The translations under genes were made by a program, and so were the position numbers. DNA of 64,000 bases, from contig JBPCNZ010000108.1 of assembly GCA_051000755.1 (NCBI GenBank), positions 22,771-86,770 on the forward strand. Direction: 5' to 3'. Below, piece after piece: positions 1 through 8,390 of this stretch; the first letter of the stretch is position 1; every line of letters starts with the position of its first letter. The stretch comes from JALZAH01 sp051000755. GTDB taxonomy: Bacteria; Actinomycetota; Acidimicrobiia; Acidimicrobiales; Palsa-688. The notes under the pieces are model-generated. The model worked only from the letters and a program-made list of their open reading frames with translations, did not search any database and had not been told where the DNA came from.

Positions 1-1
1 G

Positions 2-586
2 CCCGAGGGGGACACCCGGCAGACACCCCGGGGACCGGTCGAGGTCCACGGTCTGGCGGTGGGTGACGTCTACCGGCCCGGCGCGGCCATGGTGCTGAAG
101 ACGTCAACCGTGGCCGGCCTCGAAGGCATGGTCCGCTTCGAGTGGACGGCGCTCGACGCCTGGTACGAGGAGGACGAGCGGGTCTTCGTTCATCCCCGCA
201 GCCCCTACGTCCGGGTCGATGCCCTGCGGTCTACCCGGAGGGTGAGGGTCGAGGTCGACGGCGTCGGCCTGGCCGAGTCGTCGTCACCGGTGATGGTCTT
301 CGAGACCGGCCTACCGACCCGCTACTACCTCAACCGGACCGAGGTCGACGTCAGCCACCTGGTCCCGAGCGACACCGTCACGGAGTGCCCCTACAAGGGG
401 ACGACGAGCAACTACTGGTCGATCGACATCGGCGGGCGCCTGCACCGCGATCTGGTCTGGTCGTACGACTTCCCGACCCGCCAGCTTCTGGCCGTCACCG
501 GGATGCTGTGCTTCTACAACGAGAAGGTCGACATCTTCGTCGACGGCAAACCCCTGGATCGGCCGAGGACTCACTTCTTCTCCTAA
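2..586 (+). CDS. DUF427 domain protein (5' end outside window)
   Basis: The frame is open from the first base of the window, so the N-terminus is missing; the first in-window start is a GTG at 59. The visible part carries the DUF427 signature: FETGLPTRYYLNRTEV, then CPYKGTTSNYWSI, then MLCFYNEKVDIFVDG. The preceding block with FEWTALDAWYEEDERVF is the usual lead-in to this domain in actinobacterial proteins, many of which have two such domains, so perhaps half the gene is absent. The family has a small beta-rich fold and no established biochemical function. No neighbour suggests a role. The family call is secure; the start is not. Confidence 0.8.
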   Translation, partial: PEGDTRQTPRGPVEVHGLAVGDVYRPGAAMVLKTSTVAGLEGMVRFEWTALDAWYEEDERVFVHPRSPYVRVDALRSTRRVRVEVDGVGLAESSSPVMVFETGLPTRYYLNRTEVDVSHLVPSDTVTECPYKGTTSNYWSIDIGGRLHRDLVWSYDFPTRQLLAVTGMLCFYNEKVDIFVDGKPLDRPRTHFFS

Positions 587-690
587 CGCTTCGGTGAACT
601 CAGGTCCGAAACCGGGACGGGAACGGCGCAGCCCGCCATGCTGCCGACCGTGGCCGAATTTGGCGCCACGCCGAATCTCAAGGAGTTGCC

Positions 691-1977
691 ATGACGAGGT
701 ACTGGTGTCGCGGTCCCGGTTCGGCCGTCCTCGGAGCCGCGGCTCTTGCCGTGCTCGCGGTCGGGTGTGGGGCGTCGTCGGCATCCAGGCCTGCACCCAC
801 AGCGCAGACGTCGTCTCCCACGGGACCCCCGGCGACCGGCGCCCCCGCGGGGCCCATCCCGACAGCGGCGGCTGGGGCCCAGGCATCCATGCCATGGCCG
901 GCCTCACTGCACGACAGCTTCCATTCGGGAGGCTCCGTTGCGATCGGCCCCGCCACCGGCGCCAAGGTGTGGACTCGGAAGCTGGGGGCCCCCATCACAG
1001 CAGGTGCGGTGGTGGCCGCCGACGGGACCATCTACGAATCGGCCAACGATGGAGTTCTCCACGCCCTCGATCCGGCGACCGGCGCCGACAAGTGGACCTT
1101 CAACGGGGGAGGGTCGATCGCCAGCAACCAGGATCTGTCGACCAGCGCCGCGATTCTCAGCGACGGAACGATCGTCTGGCCGGGGCCGAACGGCACCCTC
1201 GACGGAGTCAGTGCCGCCGGAAAGCTCGTCTGGCAACAGAAGCTGGCAGGAATGGTGCTCTCCCCCGCACAGGGCCCGGGCGACAAGCTCTACGTCAGCG
1301 ACTCCGTCGGCGACGTTGCCGCCTTCCACGCCACCGCAGCCGGCGTCGAGCGCCTGTGGTCGACCAGCGTCGGTAAGGCGTCGTTCGGCAGCCCGGCGGT
1401 CGGTCCCGACGGGACCGTCTACGCCACCGCCGACCGCAACCTGGTGGCCCTGGCCGACGCCGGCAACCATGCCACCGTCAAGTGGCGGTTCTCGGCGCAG
1501 TCCGACATCGAGGTCTCGCCGTCGGTGGCGCCCGACGGCACGGTCATCCTGGGGACCAACGATGCCTTCGAGTACGGCATCACCCCGGCCGGGACGGCCG
1601 CCTGGCGCTACCCGCGCCAGGTGTTCTCCTACTCCACGCCGGCGGCGACCGCCGACGGCTTGGCCTACTTCGGCGACAACGACGGCTCGGTCGACGTCGT
1701 CGAGGCCAAGAGCGGCAGAGAGCTGGGTCGTTACAAAGCGACCACGACACCGCTCTCCCCCAACGGCATCGGGGTCTGGACGTCCCCGCTCGTCGACGCC
1801 CACCATGACGTGTACTTCGGGACCGCCTCGGGCCACATCGTGGGCTACTCCTTCACCGGGGCCAAGCTCTTCGACGAGGACACTGGGGCGATCGTGGCGT
1901 CCTATCCGGCCATGACCGCCAACGGCACCTTGGTCATCGGCTCGGACAACGGAACCCTCTACGCCTTCCATGGCTGA
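691..1977 (+). CDS. Secreted PQQ-type beta-propeller lipoprotein
   Basis: A 428-residue protein with a basic N-terminus, a hydrophobic stretch and a lipobox-like VLAVGC, which makes Cys26 the probable lipidated residue. A low-complexity Ala/Pro/Thr linker follows to about residue 70. The rest is a series of repeats such as GTIYESANDGVLHALDPATG and GTVYATADRNLVAL, typical of the PQQ-like (PQQ_2) beta-propeller. These repeats are structural and do not show that PQQ is bound. The protein is probably anchored outside the membrane as a binding or scaffold protein. The start is supported by AAGGAG a few bases upstream of ATG 691. The next gene overlaps its 3' end by 8 bases, so the two are likely co-transcribed. 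Confidence 0.8.
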   Translation: MTRYWCRGPGSAVLGAAALAVLAVGCGASSASRPAPTAQTSSPTGPPATGAPAGPIPTAAAGAQASMPWPASLHDSFHSGGSVAIGPATGAKVWTRKLGAPITAGAVVAADGTIYESANDGVLHALDPATGADKWTFNGGGSIASNQDLSTSAAILSDGTIVWPGPNGTLDGVSAAGKLVWQQKLAGMVLSPAQGPGDKLYVSDSVGDVAAFHATAAGVERLWSTSVGKASFGSPAVGPDGTVYATADRNLVALADAGNHATVKWRFSAQSDIEVSPSVAPDGTVILGTNDAFEYGITPAGTAAWRYPRQVFSYSTPAATADGLAYFGDNDGSVDVVEAKSGRELGRYKATTTPLSPNGIGVWTSPLVDAHHDVYFGTASGHIVGYSFTGAKLFDEDTGAIVASYPAMTANGTLVIGSDNGTLYAFHG

Positions 1978-3085
1978 CAGCCAGCTTGCGACCATCAATC
2001 GGTGGAGGTCCACCTTGCCAACAGGATGTGGTGATCGTCCGACCCGATCGAGTCGCCGTCGGGCAGTCGTGACCGCGGCTTGTGTCGCGTTCGGTCTGGC
2101 GTCGTGCGGGTCGAGCGGGGTGGTCACGCCGGCACCTGCGACTCCTCTGAGCGCGGCACCCGAGCCGGCTGTCTCTCCACCGGCCCTCGGCGGCCTACCC
2201 GGGACCGTCGTGGCGGTGGCCGGCGGTCCCGAGGGGGTGGCGGTGACCGATACCGGGACCGTGGCGGTCAATGTGCGCGGCCCCGACGGCGTGCTTGTCT
2301 TTCCCGTCGCTTCCGCCGGAGCCCCATCGGCTCGCCGATTTGTGCCGCTCGGCGGTTCGGCCCGGCACCTGACCCTGGGCGGACCCAACGGTCCGGCGTT
2401 GGTGGCCGACGAGTCCGACGACCGGTTCCTCCGAGTTGCGCTCCCCGATGGGCGAGTTCTCGACTCGGTGACCGTCGGCCGTCAACCCCATGAGGCGTTC
2501 GTGGTCGGGCCCGACACCTACTATGTGGCCGACGAGCTCGCCAGCACCTTCCACATCGTGCGCCACGGCAAAGTCGACCGAGTCATCTCGGCCCCGCTCC
2601 AGCCCGGCGGCGGAGCCGCCTCGCCTGACGGCAAGCTCGTGGTCGGCGTCGGTGTCCGGGGACGGCAGATCACGGAGTACCGCGCCAACGGGGACCGTAT
2701 CGGCAGCGCCAACTGTGGTGCTGGCCCCACCCATGTGAGCACCGGAAGCGACGGCCTCTACTGGGTCAACGACACAAACGGCGACGCCGTCTTGGGTTTC
2801 ACCCTCACCGCCCATGGCCCCAAACAGGTCGCTACCATCCCCACGGGCGCGGGGACAAAGCCCTACGGCGCCGCCTACGACTCTCGTCGCCACACCCTCT
2901 GGGTCACGCTCACCGGTACCAATCAGCTCCTCGGCCTGACGTTCTCGGGCACGAGGGTCACCCATCGGGCTACCTACGCCACCGTCCGTCAGCCCAACAC
3001 GGTCGCGGTTGACCAGGTCACCGGCGAACTGGTGGTCACCGGCTCGACGGACGCCGGCAGCTTGCAATTCCTCCGCGCCGGGTAA
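1970..3085 (+). CDS. Secreted YVTN/NHL-type beta-propeller lipoprotein
   Basis: A 371-residue product whose ATG lies inside the end of the preceding propeller gene. After a long basic leader there is a hydrophobic segment ending in the lipobox LASC, with Cys46 as the likely lipidation site. The remainder is built from repeats of roughly 40 residues resembling YVTN/NHL or SMP-30 type blades, for example RVLDSVTVGRQPHEAFV, KLVVGVGVRGRQITEY and NTVAVDQVTGELVVTG. No enzyme active site is recognisable. Pairing with the PQQ-type propeller suggests two surface lipoproteins acting together. The leader is long, so the true start could be internal, although no later codon gives a better signal peptide. 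Confidence 0.7.
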   Translation: MADSQLATINRWRSTLPTGCGDRPTRSSRRRAVVTAACVAFGLASCGSSGVVTPAPATPLSAAPEPAVSPPALGGLPGTVVAVAGGPEGVAVTDTGTVAVNVRGPDGVLVFPVASAGAPSARRFVPLGGSARHLTLGGPNGPALVADESDDRFLRVALPDGRVLDSVTVGRQPHEAFVVGPDTYYVADELASTFHIVRHGKVDRVISAPLQPGGGAASPDGKLVVGVGVRGRQITEYRANGDRIGSANCGAGPTHVSTGSDGLYWVNDTNGDAVLGFTLTAHGPKQVATIPTGAGTKPYGAAYDSRRHTLWVTLTGTNQLLGLTFSGTRVTHRATYATVRQPNTVAVDQVTGELVVTGSTDAGSLQFLRAG

Positions 3086-3108
3086 CCGTGGGACGGATCC
3101 AGCCCATG

Positions 3109-3837
3109 CTATTTCTTCTGCCGCCGGCTGCCCCCGTGCCAATCCTGCTGCGTCCCCACCTCGTCTTCGGCGACACCCAACGCCCGCAACTGCGGCAACT
3201 CCCGCATACTGCGCTTCATCTCCGCGAACCCCGGAAAGCCGGCCAGGCCGATCACGTGGTCCCACAACGAGACTGCCTCGTCGTCGCTGGGCAGCCGGCT
3301 GATGACGGGACCGAAGAAGGCGACGCCTGTGGGAGGCTGAAAGTGGATGATCGGCGTGCCCACGTCCTTACCGGTGAGGGCGAGCGCTTCGTCGGTCTCG
3401 GAACGGATCTCCGCGTCGAGGGAGACGTCGTCAAGCGCGTCGGCAAGCACCGATGGCAGGCCGCATCGGGCCAGGATCGGCTCAACAAGCTCCCGGGTGG
3501 GAGGGGCCAGGTTTCCTTGGGTCACGCCCGGTTCCGGCTCGGTGTCGAAGATGCGAGCACCGAACGCCTCATAGAGCGGGCCAACTGCCTCCGGGCCGTG
3601 CTCGGCCCTCACCTTGGCGGCGACTCGAAGCAGCTTGAGACCAGCGGTGTGCCCGGCCTCGTAGTCCTCCGGGAACTGGCTGTCGTAGTCGACCTTGGCG
3701 TTGATCAGCCGAAGCGAGACGAAGCGCCACTCGACGCTGTAGTCCCGTTGGGCGGTGACCTTGCGGACCCACTTGCTGGTCATCCAGGCGAACGGGCAGA
3801 CCGGGTCGAAATAGAAGTTGATGTCCGCATCGCCCAT
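3109..3837 (-). CDS. DsbA-fold mycothiol-dependent nitroreductase-like protein
   Basis: A 242-residue thioredoxin-fold protein of the DsbA/2-hydroxychromene isomerase superfamily. Its N-terminus FYFDPVCPFAWMTSKWV closely follows mycobacterial Rv2466c (mycothiol-dependent nitroreductase), as does GVAFFGPVISRLP near residue 190. In Rv2466c the active site is CPWC; here it is Cys14-Pro-Phe-Ala17, so only one cysteine remains and an intramolecular disulfide cannot form. A mycothiol-mixed-disulfide, monothiol mechanism is therefore plausible, but that is inference. The gene is divergent from mycothione reductase across a 123-base gap, which supports a shared role in mycothiol metabolism. It converges with the propeller lipoprotein gene. 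Confidence 0.8.
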   Translation of the reverse strand: MGDADINFYFDPVCPFAWMTSKWVRKVTAQRDYSVEWRFVSLRLINAKVDYDSQFPEDYEAGHTAGLKLLRVAAKVRAEHGPEAVGPLYEAFGARIFDTEPEPGVTQGNLAPPTRELVEPILARCGLPSVLADALDDVSLDAEIRSETDEALALTGKDVGTPIIHFQPPTGVAFFGPVISRLPSDDEAVSLWDHVIGLAGFPGFAEMKRSMRELPQLRALGVAEDEVGTQQDWHGGSRRQKK

Positions 3838-3960
3838 GACGCGATCCTAACCGTGTGCTCGGCGGAGAGGATATGCCCAACTTTCCAGCAATCCCCCACG
3901 TAGTCTTACGGACGGCCAACGCCTCGCAAGACAACAGAAGCCGATGATGGGAGGTGCAGG

Positions 3961-5325
3961 GTGGCGGACTACGACTTGGTGATCCTCGGCGCCGGCAGCG
4001 GCAACGTGGTTCCGGACGAGACGTTGGGGGACTGGAAGATCGCCATCGTCGAGAGCGACCGTTTCGGAGGTACGTGTCTCAACCGAGGGTGCATACCATC
4101 GAAGATGCTCGTCTACACGGCGGATGTGGCCGAGACAGTGCGTAGGGCCGGACGGTTCGGGATCAATGCCGAGCTCGCCGGCGTTGACTGGCCGGCGATC
4201 AGGGACCGGATCTTCGATCGGATCGATCCGCTCCACGAGTCCGCGTTGTCCTACCGACGTGGTCAGGGCATTGACGTGTTTCAGGGCGAGGCTCGCTTCG
4301 TGGGGCCCAAGGTGCTCGACGTCGCCGGCGAGCGAGTTCATGGGGAGCGGTTCGTGATATCGGCCGGGTCCCGGCCCGTCATACCCGAGCTCCCCGGGCT
4401 GGAGTCGGTCAGCTATCACACCTCCGACACGATCATGCGCCTCGATGACCTCCCGTCGTCGCTGGTGATCATCGGAGGCGGATACATCGCGGCCGAGATG
4501 GGCCACGTCTTCGGCGCTCTCGGCGTGCGGGTGACGATCGTGGGGCGCGGCCCGGCGCTGCTCGAAAGCCAGGACCACGACATCAGCGCCAGATTCACCC
4601 AAACCTACGAGGAGCGCTTCGACCTGAGACTGGCGGCCACGATTGAAGCAGTCTCACCCACCGGCAGCGGGGTCGCCGTCGACCTGACCGTCGGAGGGCG
4701 GTCCGAACGGGTGGAGGCCGACGTCATGCTCCTGGCTGTCGGCCGGACGCCCAACACCGACCGAATCGACGCCGCGGCCGGCGGCCTGGACGTCGACGAC
4801 CACGGCCACCTGGTCACCGACGCCAGCTACGCCACGGCCGTGCCCGGCGTGTGGGCGCTCGGTGACGTCACCAACCACTTTCAGCTCAAGCACATGGCCA
4901 ACGCTGAAGCTCGGATGGTTCGCTATAACCTGATCCACGCCGATCAGCCCATCCAGACTCCGTTCCGGCTCGTTCCCGCTGCGGTGTTCGCGGATCCCCA
5001 GGTGGCGGCGGTGGGCGCCACGGAACGCCAACTCCGCGCGGAGGGCCGTCCGCATTTGGTCGCTTCCAGCAACTACTCGGCCGCCGCTTACGGTTGGGCG
5101 CTCGAGGACACCTCCAGTTTCGTCAAGGTCCTCGCCGACCCCGCCACCCGGCTCCTGCTGGGCGCTCACATCATCGGACCCCAAGCGTCCACGCTCATCC
5201 AACCCCTCCTCCAAGGGATGTGTCTGGACAACACCGTCGATGAGGTCGCTACCGGCGTCCTCTACATCCACCCTGCCCTGAGCGAGGTCGTCGAGCAGGC
5301 GCTCCTGGCTCTTGGCCCGCCCTGA
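3961..5325 (+). CDS. mtr: Mycothione reductase
   Basis: A 454-residue FAD-dependent pyridine nucleotide disulfide reductase that reduces mycothione (oxidised mycothiol) with NADPH. It has an N-terminal FAD site LVILGAGSGN, the redox disulfide in FGGTCLNRGCIPSK, an NAD(P)H-binding VIIGGGYIAAEMGHVF, the second FAD motif GVWALGDVTN and the dimerisation-domain end YIHPALSEVVEQALL with the catalytic His. Long stretches, including YHTSDTIMRLDDLP and YGWALEDTSSFVK, are specific to mycothione reductase rather than glutathione reductase. The start is GTG, preceded by GGGAGG. The gene marks the host as a mycothiol producer. A perfect inverted repeat lies just past its stop. Confidence 0.93.
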   Translation: MADYDLVILGAGSGNVVPDETLGDWKIAIVESDRFGGTCLNRGCIPSKMLVYTADVAETVRRAGRFGINAELAGVDWPAIRDRIFDRIDPLHESALSYRRGQGIDVFQGEARFVGPKVLDVAGERVHGERFVISAGSRPVIPELPGLESVSYHTSDTIMRLDDLPSSLVIIGGGYIAAEMGHVFGALGVRVTIVGRGPALLESQDHDISARFTQTYEERFDLRLAATIEAVSPTGSGVAVDLTVGGRSERVEADVMLLAVGRTPNTDRIDAAAGGLDVDDHGHLVTDASYATAVPGVWALGDVTNHFQLKHMANAEARMVRYNLIHADQPIQTPFRLVPAAVFADPQVAAVGATERQLRAEGRPHLVASSNYSAAAYGWALEDTSSFVKVLADPATRLLLGAHIIGPQASTLIQPLLQGMCLDNTVDEVATGVLYIHPALSEVVEQALLALGPP

Positions 5326-5347
5326 CCGGCTCCCCAAACCCGGTCAG
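5322..5347. terminator. Bidirectional hairpin between convergent genes
   Basis: A perfect inverted repeat, CTGACCGG then a 10-base loop then CCGGTCAG, overlaps the stop of mycothione reductase and sits just before the end of the convergent GH15 gene. Placement and symmetry suit a bidirectional terminator. There is no clear U-tract, which is common in GC-rich actinobacteria. Confidence 0.5.
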
Positions 5348-5349
5348 TC

Positions 5350-7221
5350 TCAGCTCGGCAGACCAGCGTCGTCCTGTGGGAAACCTCGGCTGCGGGAGAG
5401 GGCGGCGGCGGCGTTGACCAACCCGACGTGGCTGAACGCCTGGGGGAAGTTGCCTGTCAGCTCACCCGTTCGGGTGTCGGTCTCTTCGCTGAGCAGACCC
5501 AGATCGTTGGCGCAGGCATTGGCTCGGTCGAAGAGCTCGGCGGCCTCATCCACGTCGCCCCGTGCGGCGAGGCATTCGACCAGCCAGTAGCTGCACAGCA
5601 GAAACGTGCCTTCACTCCCGGCCAGAGCGTCATCGTTGGTGTAGCGGTAGATGAGCCCGTTCGGTGCCTCCAGACCCGTGGCCACGGCGTCGATGGTGGC
5701 GCTCATCCGGGGGTCGTCGGCGGGAAGGAACCCGGTGATGGCCAACATCAGAACGGCGGCGTCGAGCTGGTCGCTGTTGAAGCTCTGGGTGAACGAGCCG
5801 ATCTGCTCGTTCCATCCCCGCTGTTCGATGGCGTGGCGGATCCGGGATCGGCTGGCTTCCCAGTCTGGGACTCGATGGGTTGCCTGGAGCCAGTCGGCGA
5901 GTTGGATGGCCCGGTCCACGGCGACCCAGCACATGAGCTTGGAGTACAGGTGGTGGCGGGACTTCCCGCGCATCTCCCAGATGCCAGCGTCTGGGTCCTG
6001 CCAAGCGACGACCGCCCGTTCCGCCACATCGGTCAGGAACCGGCAGGTGGTCGGCGACGGAGCGTCAAGCTTGGAGCGGTAGACGAGGACCGCGTCAAGG
6101 AGCTCACCGTAGATGTCGGTCTGGGTTTGGTCCCACGCCCCGTTGCCGACCCGCACCGGCCGACTGTCCCGCCATCCGGAGAGGTGGGGGAGCTCGCGTT
6201 CTGAGAGATCGTGTTCGCCGCCGACGCCGTACATGATCTGCAGCTTGTCCGCCTGGTGCAGGGAGGTTCCGACTGTCTCGATGATCCAGGAGAGAAACCG
6301 GCCGGCTTCTTCTGGGCACGCTGCTATCCACAACGCCTTGAGGGTGAAGCTGGCATCACGGATCCAGGAGTAGCGATAGTCCCAGTTCCGGGACCCACCC
6401 ACCTCTTCGGGAAGGGAGGTGGTTGGCGCGGCCACGACGGCGCCGGTCGGCTGGTAGGTCAGCCCTTGGAGGATCCGCCCGCTGTGGCGAACTTGGGCTT
6501 GGGCCGGGCCGTCATAGCGCTGATGGAGCTCGGCCCACGACTGCCAGGCCCTGACCGTGTCCGCCAGGCGATGACGAATCTTGCGGTCCGACCAGTGTTC
6601 GGGCTCAGGGGACCATCGCCGACTGTGATGCAGGGCGAAGGCGACCTGGTTGCCGATCTCGAGGGGGAGCATCCAAGAGGCGGTCCCTTCCTCGATCTCG
6701 TCAGGGGAGGGGCCGTCCAACCACAACACATCCGCCCCGCCACGTGATACCAGAACCCGCTCGGAGTACTCCATCCTGGGACGCACGATGCCGTATTCGG
6801 GGCGGGGCCGGAACTCTACGATCATGTCGATGAGGCCTTCCGTGACCTCCACGATCCGGGCCATGGCGTGGGGGACCGTCCGACCGATGTCGTGGCCACG
6901 CTCGGAGTGATCGAAGATCAGCGCATCGGAGAGGGTCGCCGTACCCTGGGCGGTCACGAAGGTGGTCTCCAGGACCAACGAGTCCTCCACATAGCGCCGC
7001 CTGGACCGGAACGGCGCCTCGGGTCGTATTGACCAGTGACCTGCGTCGATATCGAGCAGCCGCCCAAACACCGCGGGCGAATCGAACCGGGGGAAGCACA
7101 ACCAGTCAACGGAGCCGGCGATGCTTATCAGCGCCGCTGACTGACAGTCGGACAACAACCCATAATCGCCGATCGGCCGCCATGTCGCGCCCGCGGGGTC
7201 GTCTATGAACGGGTCAATCAC
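5350..7221 (-). CDS. Glycoside hydrolase family 15 protein (glucoamylase/trehalase-like)
   Basis: About 623 residues beginning IDPFIDDPAGATWRPIGDYGLLSDCQSAAL, the typical N-terminus of bacterial GH15 proteins. The N-terminal beta-sandwich is followed by an alpha/alpha-barrel with the family hallmark RNWDYRYSWIRDASFTLKAL and a second acidic region in GSEGTFLLCSYWLVECLA. Actinobacterial members act on trehalose or alpha-glucans; the substrate cannot be read from sequence. A longer open frame extends to 7434, but it only shadows the neighbouring membrane-protein gene, so a GTG at 7221 (or TTG at 7227) is chosen; neither has a strong ribosome site. It is the last gene of the minus-strand run that starts at msrB. 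Confidence 0.85.
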   Translation of the reverse strand: MIDPFIDDPAGATWRPIGDYGLLSDCQSAALISIAGSVDWLCFPRFDSPAVFGRLLDIDAGHWSIRPEAPFRSRRRYVEDSLVLETTFVTAQGTATLSDALIFDHSERGHDIGRTVPHAMARIVEVTEGLIDMIVEFRPRPEYGIVRPRMEYSERVLVSRGGADVLWLDGPSPDEIEEGTASWMLPLEIGNQVAFALHHSRRWSPEPEHWSDRKIRHRLADTVRAWQSWAELHQRYDGPAQAQVRHSGRILQGLTYQPTGAVVAAPTTSLPEEVGGSRNWDYRYSWIRDASFTLKALWIAACPEEAGRFLSWIIETVGTSLHQADKLQIMYGVGGEHDLSERELPHLSGWRDSRPVRVGNGAWDQTQTDIYGELLDAVLVYRSKLDAPSPTTCRFLTDVAERAVVAWQDPDAGIWEMRGKSRHHLYSKLMCWVAVDRAIQLADWLQATHRVPDWEASRSRIRHAIEQRGWNEQIGSFTQSFNSDQLDAAVLMLAITGFLPADDPRMSATIDAVATGLEAPNGLIYRYTNDDALAGSEGTFLLCSYWLVECLAARGDVDEAAELFDRANACANDLGLLSEETDTRTGELTGNFPQAFSHVGLVNAAAALSRSRGFPQDDAGLPS

Positions 7222-7240
7222 CGCCAAGGTCGGGTACGGG

Positions 7241-7798
7241 TCATGTCGTTGCGTCGGCCGCGGTCTCTGCCAACGGTGACGGCCGGACAAGCGGCTGCAG
7301 GGTCTCCCAGGCCGCCCAGATGACCAGGGAGATGGCCCAGGCCGGCCATCGCCCGAGTGACGGGACGCCGAACTCGACGAAGAAGAAGACGGCCGCGGCG
7401 ACGACGGCGACGATGGCGGAATGGGTCCATGCACCCCGCTCGGCTCTCGGCGCGATGTAGCTCGTGAGCAGCACTCCGAACCCCACCCCGATCATGTAGG
7501 CCGGGGTGGTGCGAGTCGCGGGGATGATGTCGAAGTGAACCAGGGCGACGGCGACGCCCCAACCGGCGATGCCCAGCCCTGCGGGCACCAGGTGGCGGTG
7601 GGCGCCCACGATGCCGGCAATGGCGGCGATGACGCCGACGGCCAGCGGCGTGAGGTAGAACGTGACCCCGCCAGGGCCCTCCGCCACGGCGTAGATCCCG
7701 GCACCGACGAGCAGGATCGCCGGTGATGTCAGCCACGTCGTTGCTGATCGGGGGCGGGTCACAGCGTTGGGCGCCGAGATTGGTGCGCCATCACCCAT
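7241..7798 (-). CDS. Integral membrane protein, about six helices
   Basis: A 185-residue protein I do not recognise. After about 25 polar residues it alternates hydrophobic segments, including AILLVGAGIYAVAEG, LAVGVIAAIAGIVGA, GLGIAGWGVAVALVHF, a segment around YMIGVGFGVLLTSY, IVAVVAAAVFFFVEF and AWAISLVIWAAWETL, giving roughly six membrane spans. No catalytic motif is visible. It lies 24 bases after the four-helix protein gene and 19 bases before the GH15 start, all on the minus strand, so it probably belongs to the msrB operon. Confidence 0.65.
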   Translation of the reverse strand: MGDGAPISAPNAVTRPRSATTWLTSPAILLVGAGIYAVAEGPGGVTFYLTPLAVGVIAAIAGIVGAHRHLVPAGLGIAGWGVAVALVHFDIIPATRTTPAYMIGVGFGVLLTSYIAPRAERGAWTHSAIVAVVAAAVFFFVEFGVPSLGRWPAWAISLVIWAAWETLQPLVRPSPLAETAADATT

Positions 7799-7822
7799 GC
7801 CGGTGGGTCAGATCCGACGCGG

Positions 7823-8389
7823 TCATTCACGGTTGAGGTCGGGCCGGGCCTTGGCGCCGGCACCGGCCTCGGAGCGGCCCGTGCCGGAACGGCCCCCACG
7901 GCCGGCCCGCCCGAGGCGGAGGGCGTAGAGGACGGCGGAGACGACGAAGAGGGCGGCGGTGATGAGCAGCCATCGGGCCAGGTAGGGGTCGGGGTTGAGG
8001 CCGGTGGCGCTGTGGTAGTCCTTGACGTCGAGCTTGAACACCAAAGGGAAGCTCATCAGCAGGAGGATTCCTGAGACGAGGACGGGTATCCGGAGGTAGT
8101 TGATCCACGGGACGCGTGGGAGGCGTTCGGGGTGGCGGCGGGCCCGGAACCCGAGGGAGCGGTCGGCGAGGGAGTACAGGGGGAACAGCACCAGGTCGTG
8201 GGCCACCAGCGTGGCCGCGAACCAGATGGCGATGCCGATGGGGTCGTTGACCGTCGTCACTCGGTCCACGACATAGCCGGCGAAGGCGAACGAGGCGAGA
8301 AGGGCCAGGAGGTGCAGCGGCCCGGCGCCGTAGTGCCGGATCATGAATCCCAGCGGGCCCTTTTTCGAGGATGTCTCGGGAGTGGTCAT
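7823..8389 (-). CDS. Four-helix membrane protein linked to the molybdopterin oxidoreductase
   Basis: A 188-residue protein starting MTTPETSSKKGPLGFM, one base after the stop of the cytochrome b/molybdopterin gene. The longer open frame to 8623 is only a shadow of that gene. It has about four hydrophobic helices: GPLHLLALLASFAFAGYVV, IGIAIWFAATLVAHDLVLF, IPVLVSGILLLMSFPLVF and WLLITAALFVVSAVLYAL. Several histidines (IRHYGAGPLH, AHDLVLF) could serve as haem or quinone-site residues, but this is speculative. The tight coupling suggests a membrane partner of the neighbouring redox enzyme. No Pfam family is recognised with confidence. Confidence 0.65.
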   Translation of the reverse strand: MTTPETSSKKGPLGFMIRHYGAGPLHLLALLASFAFAGYVVDRVTTVNDPIGIAIWFAATLVAHDLVLFPLYSLADRSLGFRARRHPERLPRVPWINYLRIPVLVSGILLLMSFPLVFKLDVKDYHSATGLNPDPYLARWLLITAALFVVSAVLYALRLGRAGRGGRSGTGRSEAGAGAKARPDLNRE

Positions 8390-8390
8390 C

